From: an uncultured Bacteroidia bacterium
GTDB lineage: Bacteria; Bacteroidota; Bacteroidia; Bacteroidales; UBA932
DNA: 12,677 nucleotides
Direction of reading: 5' to 3'
Assembly (NCBI GenBank): GCA_902767465.1
Contig: CACXHM010000160.1
Location: 1-12,677 of the forward strand
Made by a program: the position numbers and the translations under genes. This document shows positions 1 through 7,996 of the stretch, in pieces (the first letter of the stretch is position 1; every line of letters starts with the position of its first letter). The notes beneath the pieces are model-generated. The model had not been told where the DNA came from, did not search any database, and saw only the letters and a program-made list of their open reading frames with translations.

Positions 1-752
1 CCCTCTATTATACGCAAATTTGCCTGATGAATCATATAATATGAGACCTGGTCAGGAGTATATCCGGTGCTTGCAAGTATATCGGAGATATCACGGCATG
101 AGGTTGTTACCGCAAACTTGAAAACCTCACGTCCATGCATGAACAGGGGAACATCGTTTTCTTCTTTTGCGACATAGGGAGTAGGCTGGAGCCTATGGAT
201 TTCATAGAGCTTGTCCGGATCGGGCTGTGCCGAAAGACGGGTTCCTTTGAGATTGTCGCCTTCTGCGAAAACCGCGGCACCGGCTCCGTCGCCGAACAGC
301 ACACATGTACTGCGGTCTTTCCAGTCCACCATGCGGGTAGGTTCCTCGGCACAAACCACCAGCACTTTTTTTACCTTGCCGGCGCGGAAGTAACTGTCTG
401 CCATATCCATCGCATAGATGAATCCGGGGCAGGCGCAGTTGATGTCGAAGCAGGGGCAGCTGATGCCGAGTTTGGATGCGACGATGCAACTCAGGCTCGG
501 AGTAATGAACTCGTTCACCACATTCGAGCAGATGAGCATATCGATTTCGGAAAGTTCAATACCTGCATCCTTTACGGCTTTCATGGCCGCAGCAGTAGCA
601 AGATCTTCGAGTTTTTCGTCGCTGATGACATGACGGGTCTTTATCCCGGTACGGGGGAAGATCCATTCATCGTTTGTGTCGAGAAATTTTGAGAGGTCGT
701 CGTTGCTGACCTGTCTGCTGGGGAGAGCGCTCCCGGTTCCTAAAATTTTCAT
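1..752 (-). CDS. fabH: 3-oxoacyl-ACP synthase III (FabH-type KAS III), 3'-truncated by window edge
   Basis: The first 250 codons of a thiolase-fold beta-ketoacyl-ACP synthase III. In fatty-acid synthesis this cytosolic enzyme condenses an acyl-CoA, typically acetyl-CoA, with malonyl-ACP. Visible landmarks are the N-terminal segment WIFPRTGIKTRH (residues 30-41), the nucleophile motif CACPGF with catalytic Cys108 (E. coli Cys112), the FGDGAGA loop, and MIHQANLRII near the window edge with catalytic His242 (E. coli His244). The conserved Asn lies beyond the edge. The ATG at 752 fits the family N-terminus and sits 22 bases from a candidate promoter. Other KAS III-like enzymes (FabH paralogues, polyketide or aryl-polyene starters) share these motifs, so the exact substrate is open; the family is clear. 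It follows lnt but probably has its own promoter. Confidence 0.93.
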   Translation of the reverse strand, partial: MKILGTGSALPSRQVSNDDLSKFLDTNDEWIFPRTGIKTRHVISDEKLEDLATAAAMKAVKDAGIELSEIDMLICSNVVNEFITPSLSCIVASKLGISCPCFDINCACPGFIYAMDMADSYFRAGKVKKVLVVCAEEPTRMVDWKDRSTCVLFGDGAGAAVFAEGDNLKGTRLSAQPDPDKLYEIHRLQPTPYVAKEENDVPLFMHGREVFKFAVTTSCRDISDILASTGYTPDQVSYYMIHQANLRIIE

Positions 753-774
753 ACGAGTTTAAGTTTAGCCGGGA

Positions 775-805
775 CAAAGATAATAAATTATCTTCGATTC
801 AGCAA
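775..805 (-). promoter_or_regulatory. Candidate Bacteroidota promoter for the fabH-like gene
   Basis: Read on the minus strand, TTG (803-805) is followed after 20 bases by TATCTTTG (775-782). This matches the Bacteroidota housekeeping pattern of TTTG, 19-21 bases, then TAnnTTTG. The -7 box ends 22 bases before the ATG at 752, and the -33 element lies inside the 3' end of lnt. The match is by eye; no transcript evidence is available. Confidence 0.6.
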
Positions 806-2383
806 CTTCACTCCAAGTGCAAGCAACAGAAGTAAGAAAAGCAGGGTACAGGCGCGGCCTATAACATCGCCATAGCGGACAAAAAAGGTTTGCCTGGTGT
901 TAAGGTTCACCGTGCCTGTCAAAGTGGTACGTTCCCACCAGGGTGTGCTGGAAAGAACTTCTCCACGCTGGTCGATAATGGCTGATATGCCGGTGTTGCC
1001 GCAACGGGCAATGTCGCGGCGTGTCTCAATTGCCCGGAGCCGCGAATAGCTCAGATGCTGTTTATAGCCCGGAGTGTCTCCCCACCAGGCATCGTTCGTG
1101 ATTACGGCAAGGAACTGCGCACCTTTGCGCACATAACCGGTGCAATACTCTCCATAAACAGACTCGTAGCATACCGCACAACCGAAAGGAGTGCCTCCCG
1201 ACAGATGCAGGCAACTTATCTCCTTCTGGGCAATGCAACGGCCCATGACTCCCCCGAGATTGTCGTCCAGCGGCACAAAAAGTTTTGGATACGGAGTCAG
1301 TTCGGTACCCACTACGAGTTTGCTCTTATGAAAAACCTCCGTACGGCCGGAGACGTCGGTCATTATAGCGGAATTACGGCTCTCTATCCACCCGTCTCCC
1401 CATTTTCTGGCAAGAATCGAAGGGGCACTGCGACGGTTGTAAGTCTGGTATGCCGATGCACCGAATAGCAGTTCCGCACCTGGATGGCGTCCCAGGAATG
1501 CCTGGAAAGCGCGGAAGGTCGGTCCGGACTGGATGTCATTCAGCATCACATCCGAAGTAAAAGTTTCCGGAGCAAGCAGCAGACCTTTCCAGTCGGCGCA
1601 GGGAATGGCCTGAGAGTACAGATTCAGAAGAATTTCGGTCTGCTCCGCCTGGCTCTTGGAACTGAACTTCTCGTAAGGATCAAAATTGGGCTGTCCTATT
1701 ATCACGGGCAACGAAGATTCCGTATCCTCATGATAATAGTGGAAGAGATGAAGAGACGCCGCATAGGGAAATGCAAAAACGAACACAGTCCATCCAAGCA
1801 CGGCTGTCCGCACTTTTTTTTGCATGCGTGCCCAGTCCCCTTCCAGCACGTTTTTTAGCAGCAGGAAGAGGGTAATGTTGCAGGCCCAGACCCAGGCGGA
1901 TCCTCCCAAGGATCCTGTGAACTCATACCACTGGATGCTGCGGGTGCTCTGTGCGAATGCGTTTCCAAGCACCAGCCATGGCCATGAAATCTGAGCACTC
2001 TGCAGATACCATCTCTCCCAGGCAATCCATGCAGAAGCAAGAAGCAGATATGGCAGAATCCCCTTGAGCCGGCGCTTGCCGAGTCGGAACAAACCGAAAA
2101 TGAGCGACATCTGCAGCGCATTGGCAAGAACGGCAAAGACAGCTCCCCCAAAGGTGGCATTGGCTACCCACCATGTAGTGAAGGAATTCCACAGCACAAA
2201 GAAACTATAGTGCCAGATACGAAAACGACGGATATGGTTGATATCCGCAATATGGTCCGCACACAGCAGCGGCACAAGGCCGAAGAGCGCAAAGAATCCG
2301 CAATGGGGCACCAGCCACGGAAGGCTCATCAGCACTGATGAGACCAGCACGCATATCCACATTGCGGTTTTTTCCTTTCTCAT
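788..2383 (-). CDS. lnt: Apolipoprotein N-acyltransferase
   Basis: A 531-residue integral membrane enzyme that adds the third acyl chain to the N-terminal cysteine of lipoproteins, the last step of lipoprotein maturation. Hydrophobic segments fill roughly residues 8-45, 58-125, 160-178 and 193-212, followed by a periplasmic nitrilase-like domain and a final membrane helix at about 510-527. The E-K-C triad is visible: Glu273 in APET, Lys353 in FHKSKLVVGTE, and Cys405 in VCYESVYG. Glu361 and Glu407 match the further essential acidic residues of E. coli Lnt. Length is normal for the family. The ATG overlaps the stop of the upstream pseudouridine synthase gene by 4 bases (ATGA), so translational coupling is likely. 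An SD-like GAGGAGG (2391-2397) lies just upstream, though it encodes the upstream gene's acidic tail and may be coincidental. Confidence 0.96.
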   Translation of the reverse strand: MRKEKTAMWICVLVSSVLMSLPWLVPHCGFFALFGLVPLLCADHIADINHIRRFRIWHYSFFVLWNSFTTWWVANATFGGAVFAVLANALQMSLIFGLFRLGKRRLKGILPYLLLASAWIAWERWYLQSAQISWPWLVLGNAFAQSTRSIQWYEFTGSLGGSAWVWACNITLFLLLKNVLEGDWARMQKKVRTAVLGWTVFVFAFPYAASLHLFHYYHEDTESSLPVIIGQPNFDPYEKFSSKSQAEQTEILLNLYSQAIPCADWKGLLLAPETFTSDVMLNDIQSGPTFRAFQAFLGRHPGAELLFGASAYQTYNRRSAPSILARKWGDGWIESRNSAIMTDVSGRTEVFHKSKLVVGTELTPYPKLFVPLDDNLGGVMGRCIAQKEISCLHLSGGTPFGCAVCYESVYGEYCTGYVRKGAQFLAVITNDAWWGDTPGYKQHLSYSRLRAIETRRDIARCGNTGISAIIDQRGEVLSSTPWWERTTLTGTVNLNTRQTFFVRYGDVIGRACTLLFLLLLLALGVKLLNRR

Positions 2384-3621
2384 GAGAATTCCTCCTCGTT
2401 TTCCGGTTCAGGCATGTTACCGGCATATTTGCGCCATTTCTCGAGCAGCGAAGTCATATCCTCCGGCACCTGCGAATCGAACTGCAGCCATTTTCCGGTC
2501 ACAGGATGCTCAAAGCCCAGCGTCTTGGCATGAAGGGCCTGACGGGGGCATATCTCAAAACAGTTTTTTATAAACTGGCGGTATTTCGAATAGATGGTTC
2601 CCTTGCGGATTTCAGCACCGCCGTAACGCTCATCATTGAATAGCGGATGACCGATGGATGCCATGTGCACGCGTATCTGATGAGTACGGCCTGTTTCCAG
2701 ACGGCATTCCACATAGGTTACAAAGCCGAAGCGTTCCAACACCCGGTAATGCGTGACGGCATGTTTCCCTTCGGAAGCATCATCGGTCACGCGAAAACGG
2801 AGACGGTCGTTGGGGTCACGGGCGATGTTCCGGTCTATGGTTCCTTCCGTTTCCTTTATATCGCCCCAGACTATGGCGTGATAGCATCGCTCCGTACTGT
2901 GGTCGTAGAACTGTTTTGCAAGGCGCAGCTGCGCATCTTCGTTTTTTGCTACCAGCAGCAGACCGCTGGTATCTTTGTCGATGCGATGTACAAGTATCCC
3001 GGCTTTTTCGGTGTCAGCAGCCCCGGAAGCGCCGACATTAGATGAGGGAGCCGACGTGCAGGGCTTACCCCCTGAAACCGCTGCCACCCTCGACACGCTA
3101 AGAGGGGGGACCGCGTCAGCGGTGGGGTCGAGCGCATGCGAGACGGTTGAAGGGGGCAACCCTGCAACGGAGGTTGAGTGCGAACCAAGATGATACAGCA
3201 AAGCGTTTACCAGAGTGCCGTCGAAATGGCCGTGGCCGGGGTGGACCACCATGCCCGCAGGCTTGTTCACCACCAGCACGTCCTCATCTTCATAAACGAT
3301 GTCGAGCGGGATATTCTGGGGCACAAGATCGACTCCGCGCCTGCGGTAAGGCATGACGAAACGGATCACGTCGCCGGGACGCACCAGCAGATTTGCCTTG
3401 GCGGTTTTATCACCCACCTTGACGAAGCCTTCCTTGATAGCGCACTGGATGCGATGGCGCGAAGTATCTTCGAGATGACTCGACATAAACTTGTCGATAC
3501 GTATGGGCACCTGCCCTGCATCGACATTCAGCCGGAAATGCTCGAACATTCCCTGTTCTTCATCCTCGACTTCGGGAACGTCCTCAAGATCCGGATTCTG
3601 CCAGTTCTCGTAATCTTCCAT
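2380..3621 (-). CDS. rluD: RluD-type rRNA pseudouridine synthase with an internal insertion
   Basis: A 413-residue RluA/RluD-family enzyme that converts specific uridines in large-subunit rRNA to pseudouridine. An acidic N-terminal tail (1-26) precedes an S4 RNA-binding domain (about 38-98). The catalytic domain follows, with VLVVNKPAGMVVHPG (115-129), the active-site motif HRIDKDTSG with Asp215, and GRTHQIRVH (311-319). The C-terminus is again glutamate-rich. It differs from the usual layout in having about 58 residues (148-205), rich in Ala, Ser, Pro and Val, between LLYHLG and the active-site motif, where relatives have a short linker. The frame stays open and all motifs flank the insert, so the enzyme is probably functional. 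The ATG at 3621 overlaps the PASTA stop by one base (TAATG), and its stop overlaps the lnt start. Assignment to RluD rather than another RluA member rests on the S4 domain and motif spelling. Confidence 0.93.
   Translation of the reverse strand: MEDYENWQNPDLEDVPEVEDEEQGMFEHFRLNVDAGQVPIRIDKFMSSHLEDTSRHRIQCAIKEGFVKVGDKTAKANLLVRPGDVIRFVMPYRRRGVDLVPQNIPLDIVYEDEDVLVVNKPAGMVVHPGHGHFDGTLVNALLYHLGSHSTSVAGLPPSTVSHALDPTADAVPPLSVSRVAAVSGGKPCTSAPSSNVGASGAADTEKAGILVHRIDKDTSGLLLVAKNEDAQLRLAKQFYDHSTERCYHAIVWGDIKETEGTIDRNIARDPNDRLRFRVTDDASEGKHAVTHYRVLERFGFVTYVECRLETGRTHQIRVHMASIGHPLFNDERYGGAEIRKGTIYSKYRQFIKNCFEICPRQALHAKTLGFEHPVTGKWLQFDSQVPEDMTSLLEKWRKYAGNMPEPENEEEFS
3050..3176. repeat. GC-rich palindromic insert inside the pseudouridine synthase gene
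   Basis: This block lies within the extra protein segment of the pseudouridine synthase. By hand count, 3061-3180 is about two-thirds G+C. It holds stacked inverted repeats: ACCGC-GTCA-GCGGT (3110-3123, perfect 5-bp stem), CTCGAC (3089-3094) against GTCGAG (3127-3132) around it, the palindrome CGCATGCG (3133-3140), and CAACC (3157-3161) against GGTTG (3172-3176). G-runs flank the core. The arrangement suggests a mobile palindromic element inserted in frame, comparable in principle to Rickettsia palindromic elements. Only one copy is in the window, so its repeat status is inference. Confidence 0.4.
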
Positions 3622-4427
3622 TATCTGGAAAGTTCTTCTATCTTGCCTTCGTCAGTAGTGAGCCAGAGCGAAACAGACGCTCCCATGGTGAGAGCCCCGC
3701 TGGCCTGCCCGGGAGACTGTTTGTACACTACGGCATTAAGAGAATCGCTATAAGACCGCACTTCCTTGTCGAAAGAAAGTTTCCCCACGTTGAGCGAGTT
3801 GTCATGCACTGCATCAACGGCTCGCAGATACTTAAGCCCGCGCGCATCCGGGGCGTATGTGCGGTTGTCTTCATTATTGAGACCAACCACGAGATCGATC
3901 ACCGAACCGCTCTCAACCATGGTCCCGGCGGCGATTTCACGGCTGTTGCAAAGCTGGCGGAGCACATTGTTGGTAGCAATATCGTTAACATATATCAGCC
4001 TGCCGAGGGAAAGGCCTCTCGAGGCAAGTTCGGCCTTGGCCTGGCGCATCGAATAACCGACCAGAAGGGGCATTGTAACCTCTTTACTGTGCTTGGCATT
4101 GGTGGTGAGCAGAATGGTACGGCCTTTCTTCACCTTGCTGCCTCCTTTTGGGAACTGGGTAAAGACCGCGCCTTTTTTCATCCTGCGGACATAGACCGAA
4201 TCGGAAATCTGCACACGTATGCCGGCGCGTTCTGCGTTATACTTTGCTTCGGAGAATGTCATGTTGGTAAAATCCGGCACCACTATCTCCTTATTATGCT
4301 GAGTGACTATCCCCAGGAGCACGCTCACCACAATTGCGAGTCCGACTACGAAGACGACGGCCCATATGAGGTTTTTTACTACCCAGTTGGACAAGATGCT
4401 CTCTTTCTTGGTATTCTTTTCTGCCAT
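3621..4427 (-). CDS. Membrane-anchored PASTA-domain protein
   Basis: A 268-residue bitopic protein. A short lysine-rich cytoplasmic N-terminus precedes one membrane helix (about 18-41) and three extracytoplasmic PASTA repeats (about 47-110, 115-183 and 190-257). PASTA domains occur in penicillin-binding proteins and Ser/Thr kinases and often bind peptidoglycan fragments or muropeptides. No kinase or transpeptidase domain is present, so this is a stand-alone PASTA protein with a probable but unproven cell-wall sensing or scaffolding role. An in-frame TTG at 4436 would add three residues, but it lies inside the promoter -7 box; the ATG at 4427 is preferred and gives MAEKN. Its stop overlaps the next gene's start by one base. 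I recall this PASTA-RluD pairing from other Bacteroidales. Confidence 0.9.
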   Translation of the reverse strand: MAEKNTKKESILSNWVVKNLIWAVVFVVGLAIVVSVLLGIVTQHNKEIVVPDFTNMTFSEAKYNAERAGIRVQISDSVYVRRMKKGAVFTQFPKGGSKVKKGRTILLTTNAKHSKEVTMPLLVGYSMRQAKAELASRGLSLGRLIYVNDIATNNVLRQLCNSREIAAGTMVESGSVIDLVVGLNNEDNRTYAPDARGLKYLRAVDAVHDNSLNVGKLSFDKEVRSYSDSLNAVVYKQSPGQASGALTMGASVSLWLTTDEGKIEELSR

Positions 4428-4433
4428 AACATG

Positions 4434-4441
4434 CAAAGATA
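4434..4441 (-). promoter_or_regulatory. Candidate -7 box TATCTTTG for the PASTA-rluD-lnt operon
   Basis: On the minus strand TATCTTTG matches TAnnTTTG exactly. It ends only six bases before the ATG at 4427, so the transcript would have almost no leader. No convincing TTTG -33 element is seen 19-21 bases upstream, which weakens the call. It sits just after the stop of the cyclo-ligase gene, a plausible place for a new transcript. Confidence 0.45.
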
Positions 4442-4452
4442 CATAAACTTTC

Positions 4453-4947
4453 TCAGATACCGGTTATCACTACATCCACCGGAGCATCCCAAGGCTGCGG
4501 AATGAGTCTCTCAACTATTTTATGCGAAGGAGCTATGCCGACTTTCAGACATTTAAGATGCGGCAACAGTCTGTCGTAATAGCCTTTGCCATGTCCCTTA
4601 CGGTTGCCGTCGGCATCAAATGCTTCCCCGGGGATGATGGCAAAACCAACTTCTTCCGGAAGTACGGCAACGGCTTCAGGGGCCGGCTCCATTATTCCGA
4701 AGGCACCCCGCTGCATCTGCGACGGATCATACACGCAAAGGTCGAGCCGCTCACCGCAGACTCGTGGAACGAGCATGCGTTTGCTCCCCTGCCACTTCTC
4801 CAGAAACTCATGCGTTGGGACCTCGTCCCGCACCGACCAGTATGCCAGCACGGTAGAAGCATCCCGGAACAAGGGCATCGCCTCTATGGTCGCAAATATA
4901 TCATCTGTCTTCAGTAGCACCGTGTTGCGCAAATTATTGTTTTTCAA
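4453..4947 (-). CDS. 5-formyltetrahydrofolate cyclo-ligase (MTHFS family), short N-terminus, TTG start
   Basis: A 164-residue protein of the 5-formyl-THF cyclo-ligase family, which uses ATP to turn 5-formyl-THF into 5,10-methenyl-THF in cytosolic one-carbon metabolism. The signature GHGKGYYDRLL (118-128) forms the nucleotide-binding loop; FGIMEP (83-88) and GFAIIPGEAFDADGNR (101-116) are also typical. The family is usually about 180-200 residues. Here the N-terminal basic helix appears roughly 10-15 residues short, with only a remnant NLR at 5-7. The frame upstream is closed by a stop at 4966-4968 and offers no ATG; TTG at 4947 is the most likely start, with another TTG at codon 6. A 91-base gap separates it from the barrel gene upstream. 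Confidence 0.87.
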   Translation of the reverse strand: MKNNNLRNTVLLKTDDIFATIEAMPLFRDASTVLAYWSVRDEVPTHEFLEKWQGSKRMLVPRVCGERLDLCVYDPSQMQRGAFGIMEPAPEAVAVLPEEVGFAIIPGEAFDADGNRKGHGKGYYDRLLPHLKCLKVGIAPSHKIVERLIPQPWDAPVDVVITGI

Positions 4948-5038
4948 TGTTTTACCAAAAACAAGTCAGCAAAATACAGCGACACGTTTTCAGTAATCAA
5001 CTAACAGCCAAGCATTTACAAAACACACAAACAAAAAG
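4948..5038 (-). promoter_or_regulatory. AT-rich gap before the cyclo-ligase gene, possible weak promoter
   Basis: This 91-base gap is AT-rich and T-rich on the minus strand. It has no perfect TAnnTTTG box; the nearest candidate is GTATTTTG, with a TTG about 20 bases upstream. No stem-loop with a T-run that would end the barrel transcript was seen. Whether the cyclo-ligase gene is read from here or from upstream is undecided. Confidence 0.25.
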
Positions 5039-7963
5039 TTACCTACGGCCTCCCGGACCGCCCATACCACGGCCGCCCATGCCGGGGCCGCCGCGCATCT
5101 GGCTGCGGTCGAATGTGCCGAAACGGTATGTGAGCGACAGGATGACGTAGCGCCCAAGGGTATTGTTGAGAACCTCGCTGTGATAGTTCGAGGCATCCGT
5201 AACCGTAAGGTTCTTGGCTTGGCCGAGGATGTCGTATCCCTTGAGGGCGAGAGTCATCTTCTTCTTGAACAGGAGTTTCTGCACTTCGGCATTGAGTACA
5301 TATTCATTAGGCTGCCGAGTGGAATAGCCATTGTACCAGTTGTAGTTGCCTTCCGCCTTCAGGGTGAGTCCGGGACCGTCCCAGGTCCAGTTGGCGGTGA
5401 GGCGGATCTGATTGTTGAAAGTGGTAGTGCGGGAGTCGCGGATGGTGTACCAGCTTTTGTTCATCCGGGTGCGGCCGGATGCGGTAAGTTCCAGGTTGTC
5501 GGAACGATAGGTAAGACGCAGCCTTTCCACCACGTTGAGACTTTGTATAGTATTAACCGTGATGTGCTCGTCAAACCAGTCGGCATCGTCCCACTTGCCC
5601 GGAGTAGAGCCCGTACCGGTTATTTCCTCCATGAACTTGTAATAATCTCCGTCCACGGTGTAGGTCGTCATGTCGATCTTCTCTCCGATGTACGACGATG
5701 AACGTGACCAGTTGACCCTGGCGAAATTGGAAATGGAGAAATTGGATTTTGCGATGGGGATATTCGCAAAACCGTTAACCCCGGCATTTGCGCTCCATGG
5801 TCCGTTGAAAGGCATGCTGTAGGCCGAACCTCCATCATACCATGTAAGGCTCACGATGGGGTTCTGCACGTATCCTCCTTCGAAATGGATGTTGAAAGAC
5901 GTAAAGCTTTTCTTGTTGTTGTAACGGACGTCTCCGCGCAGATTATGCGAAAAATACGGAAGCAGTTTAGGGTTACCGAAACTCACGTTCAGAGGGTCGG
6001 AATTGTCGGGCACCGGCATCAACTGCCTGGTGGAAGGCTGCGAAGACATCCCGCGGTAGAACATGCGCGCATTTGCATTGTCGTTGAACTCCCACCACAG
6101 CATCACGCGGGGAGAGAAGTTCCAGTGGAAATCATCATATTCCTTCGGCAGCCAGGTACCGTCCATCGAATTGTAGCGGGTAGTGCTGTTGTAGGTATGG
6201 ATTGGCATGGCCGCGAATCCAACCTGCGCACGGGACTTGTCGCGCTGATACATCAGGTTCGCCCCTATCTCCTGGTTGTGGGATTCATTCAGGATCTCGT
6301 TGGAATAAACGAAAGATTTGGAATTGGTAATGTTGTCCCAGGTGTCCTTCTCGGAAGAGGACTTGCTCCAGGAATAGCGGTAATTGGCCTCAAGGTAGAA
6401 ATTATTGCCGATCGGCTCCGTATATGTGGCCCGGCCCATGAGGCTGCTGCTGCGCTGGTTGGAAGTGATGCTCTGGTCCACGTCCTGAAGAGCCCCACCG
6501 GTGTAATCGGTGCGGTTGAAGGAATTCAGGTCATTGTTGCTGAAAGAATACCTTCCCATGACGGTCATCGTACGTCCGGGAATTCCGAGACGCTGGCGAA
6601 AGAGCATGAACCCGCTGGTGCTCACGTTCCGGTTGTCACCTCCCTGGTCGTTCTTGGAATTGGTAAGCAGGTCGGGGGCCGCTTTCGCAAGCGTGTCGGC
6701 ATAGCGCCAGGTCTCATTGCTCTGACCATAACTGCCGTTTCCGAACTCAATGCGGGGTTCGAAGAGTATTGAAGTATTCTCACTGAACTTGTGGTCGAGC
6801 CTTACTCCCACGCGATGTCCGTTAGAAACGGTGTTGCTGTATCCGTCGGACCTGTCGATGAGGTTGTAGTCATCGTTCACATAAGTGGTCTTGTCGCTCT
6901 TCTCCATAACGTCTTTTCCGGTATGATTATAGAGATAGTTGGAGCTAAGATCCATGTTTCCGTCGAAGAGGGTCCAGGCCCCGTTCACGCCGGCCATATA
7001 TGAAGTGGTTATGCCGTTGCCACCTCCCCAGCCACCCTGGCCTCTTCCCATGCCACCGCTGCGCATATTGCCCATCATCGAACCGGAAAGGTCGTTGAAT
7101 CCCCGGTTGTTGGTGTTGTTGCCGTTCAGCACCAGGCTGATCTGGCGCTCTTTGGTAAAATTTCCAAGGAATGCAGCTCCCTGATAGCGCCAGTCGGGAT
7201 CAGTCAGATTGTCGGTAGGGACATCCCGTCCGCCTCCTGCCATCATATTGCCGAAAGCGCCCTTCATCATCCCGGGCTTGATATCAAGGTCTATCACTTT
7301 CTCCTCTTCACCATCATCGATTCCGGTGAACTCGGCCTGTTCGCTTTTCTTGTTGATGACTTTCAGTTTATTGACGATCTTGGCGGGGATATTCTTGGAA
7401 GCCAGTTGCGGGTCGTCCAGGAAAAAGGTCTTGCCGTCGATCGTTATTTTCTTAATTGACTCTCCGTTAACCGTAATCGAGCCGTCTTCGCTCACTTCCA
7501 CTCCGGGAAGTTTCTTCAGGAGATCTTCCAGCATGTCGTTCTCGGTGGTCTTGAAGGAATTGGCGTTGTATTCAAGAGTATCTTTCTTGACTATAATGGC
7601 ATTGCCCACTGCAGAAACAGAAGCGGCATCGAGCATCTGCCTGTCCGGGTCCATTTTCACCTTGCCCAGATTCACATCGCCCTCCACCTTGATTGTTTTG
7701 CTGAACGCCTTGTAGCCAAGAAGCTCAGCCTTGAACACATAGGTTCCATGCTTGACCTTTGCCAGCGAAACTTCACCGACATCGTTGCTCAGCCCGTAAT
7801 AATCGGGCTTTTTCGCTCCCTCTTTCGAGAGCGAGACGGTGGCGAAAGGCACGGCGTCGCCGTTTGAGGAATCCAAAAGCACGGCAGAAACCTTGTTCTG
7901 CGCGGAAAGTCCGGCAGCAGCAAGCATTCCGGCGATCACAGTCAGGAATTTAGAGAAAGTCAT
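5039..7963 (-). CDS. Outer-membrane beta-barrel protein, TonB-receptor-like (CarboxypepD_reg-like + OMP_b-brl_3 type)
   Basis: A 974-residue outer-membrane protein. A signal peptide (1-21, likely cleaved after GLSA or AAGLSA before Gln22) is followed by a carboxypeptidase-regulatory-like beta-sandwich (about 25-105). Next is a plug-like region (about 115-230) with KKDTLEYNANSFKTTEN, LLKKLPGVEVSEDG and VNGESIKKITIDGKTFF, typical of Bacteroidota TonB-receptor-like barrels. The rest alternates short aromatic beta strands and polar loops. The last strand ends SLTYRFGTF near residue 951, followed by a 23-residue tail rich in Gly, Met and Arg. A second glycine-rich stretch (about 300-317) sits early in the barrel. 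No clear SusC features or adjacent SusD gene are seen, so the ligand is unknown. It starts 33 bases after the ruvC stop and may share that transcript. I would call it a barrel or export/receptor protein, not a defined transporter. Confidence 0.88.
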   Translation of the reverse strand: MTFSKFLTVIAGMLAAAGLSAQNKVSAVLLDSSNGDAVPFATVSLSKEGAKKPDYYGLSNDVGEVSLAKVKHGTYVFKAELLGYKAFSKTIKVEGDVNLGKVKMDPDRQMLDAASVSAVGNAIIVKKDTLEYNANSFKTTENDMLEDLLKKLPGVEVSEDGSITVNGESIKKITIDGKTFFLDDPQLASKNIPAKIVNKLKVINKKSEQAEFTGIDDGEEEKVIDLDIKPGMMKGAFGNMMAGGGRDVPTDNLTDPDWRYQGAAFLGNFTKERQISLVLNGNNTNNRGFNDLSGSMMGNMRSGGMGRGQGGWGGGNGITTSYMAGVNGAWTLFDGNMDLSSNYLYNHTGKDVMEKSDKTTYVNDDYNLIDRSDGYSNTVSNGHRVGVRLDHKFSENTSILFEPRIEFGNGSYGQSNETWRYADTLAKAAPDLLTNSKNDQGGDNRNVSTSGFMLFRQRLGIPGRTMTVMGRYSFSNNDLNSFNRTDYTGGALQDVDQSITSNQRSSSLMGRATYTEPIGNNFYLEANYRYSWSKSSSEKDTWDNITNSKSFVYSNEILNESHNQEIGANLMYQRDKSRAQVGFAAMPIHTYNSTTRYNSMDGTWLPKEYDDFHWNFSPRVMLWWEFNDNANARMFYRGMSSQPSTRQLMPVPDNSDPLNVSFGNPKLLPYFSHNLRGDVRYNNKKSFTSFNIHFEGGYVQNPIVSLTWYDGGSAYSMPFNGPWSANAGVNGFANIPIAKSNFSISNFARVNWSRSSSYIGEKIDMTTYTVDGDYYKFMEEITGTGSTPGKWDDADWFDEHITVNTIQSLNVVERLRLTYRSDNLELTASGRTRMNKSWYTIRDSRTTTFNNQIRLTANWTWDGPGLTLKAEGNYNWYNGYSTRQPNEYVLNAEVQKLLFKKKMTLALKGYDILGQAKNLTVTDASNYHSEVLNNTLGRYVILSLTYRFGTFDRSQMRGGPGMGGRGMGGPGGRR

Positions 7964-7996
7964 AACGCTGTTTAGATGCGCTCACGCGCGAGAGGT

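Noticed and set aside
2975..3193. Small plus-strand open frame across the rluD insert
   Set aside because: It is produced by the GC-rich insert read in antisense, has no start context, and the opposite frame is continuous with rluD motifs on both sides.
3621..4436. TTG at 4436 as the start of the PASTA protein
   Set aside because: It lies inside the -7 box of the candidate promoter, and the ATG nine bases later gives a normal N-terminus.
5885..6772. A 295-codon open frame on the plus strand opposite the barrel gene
   Set aside because: It lies wholly inside the barrel coding region, has no family motif, and lacks a promoter or start context.
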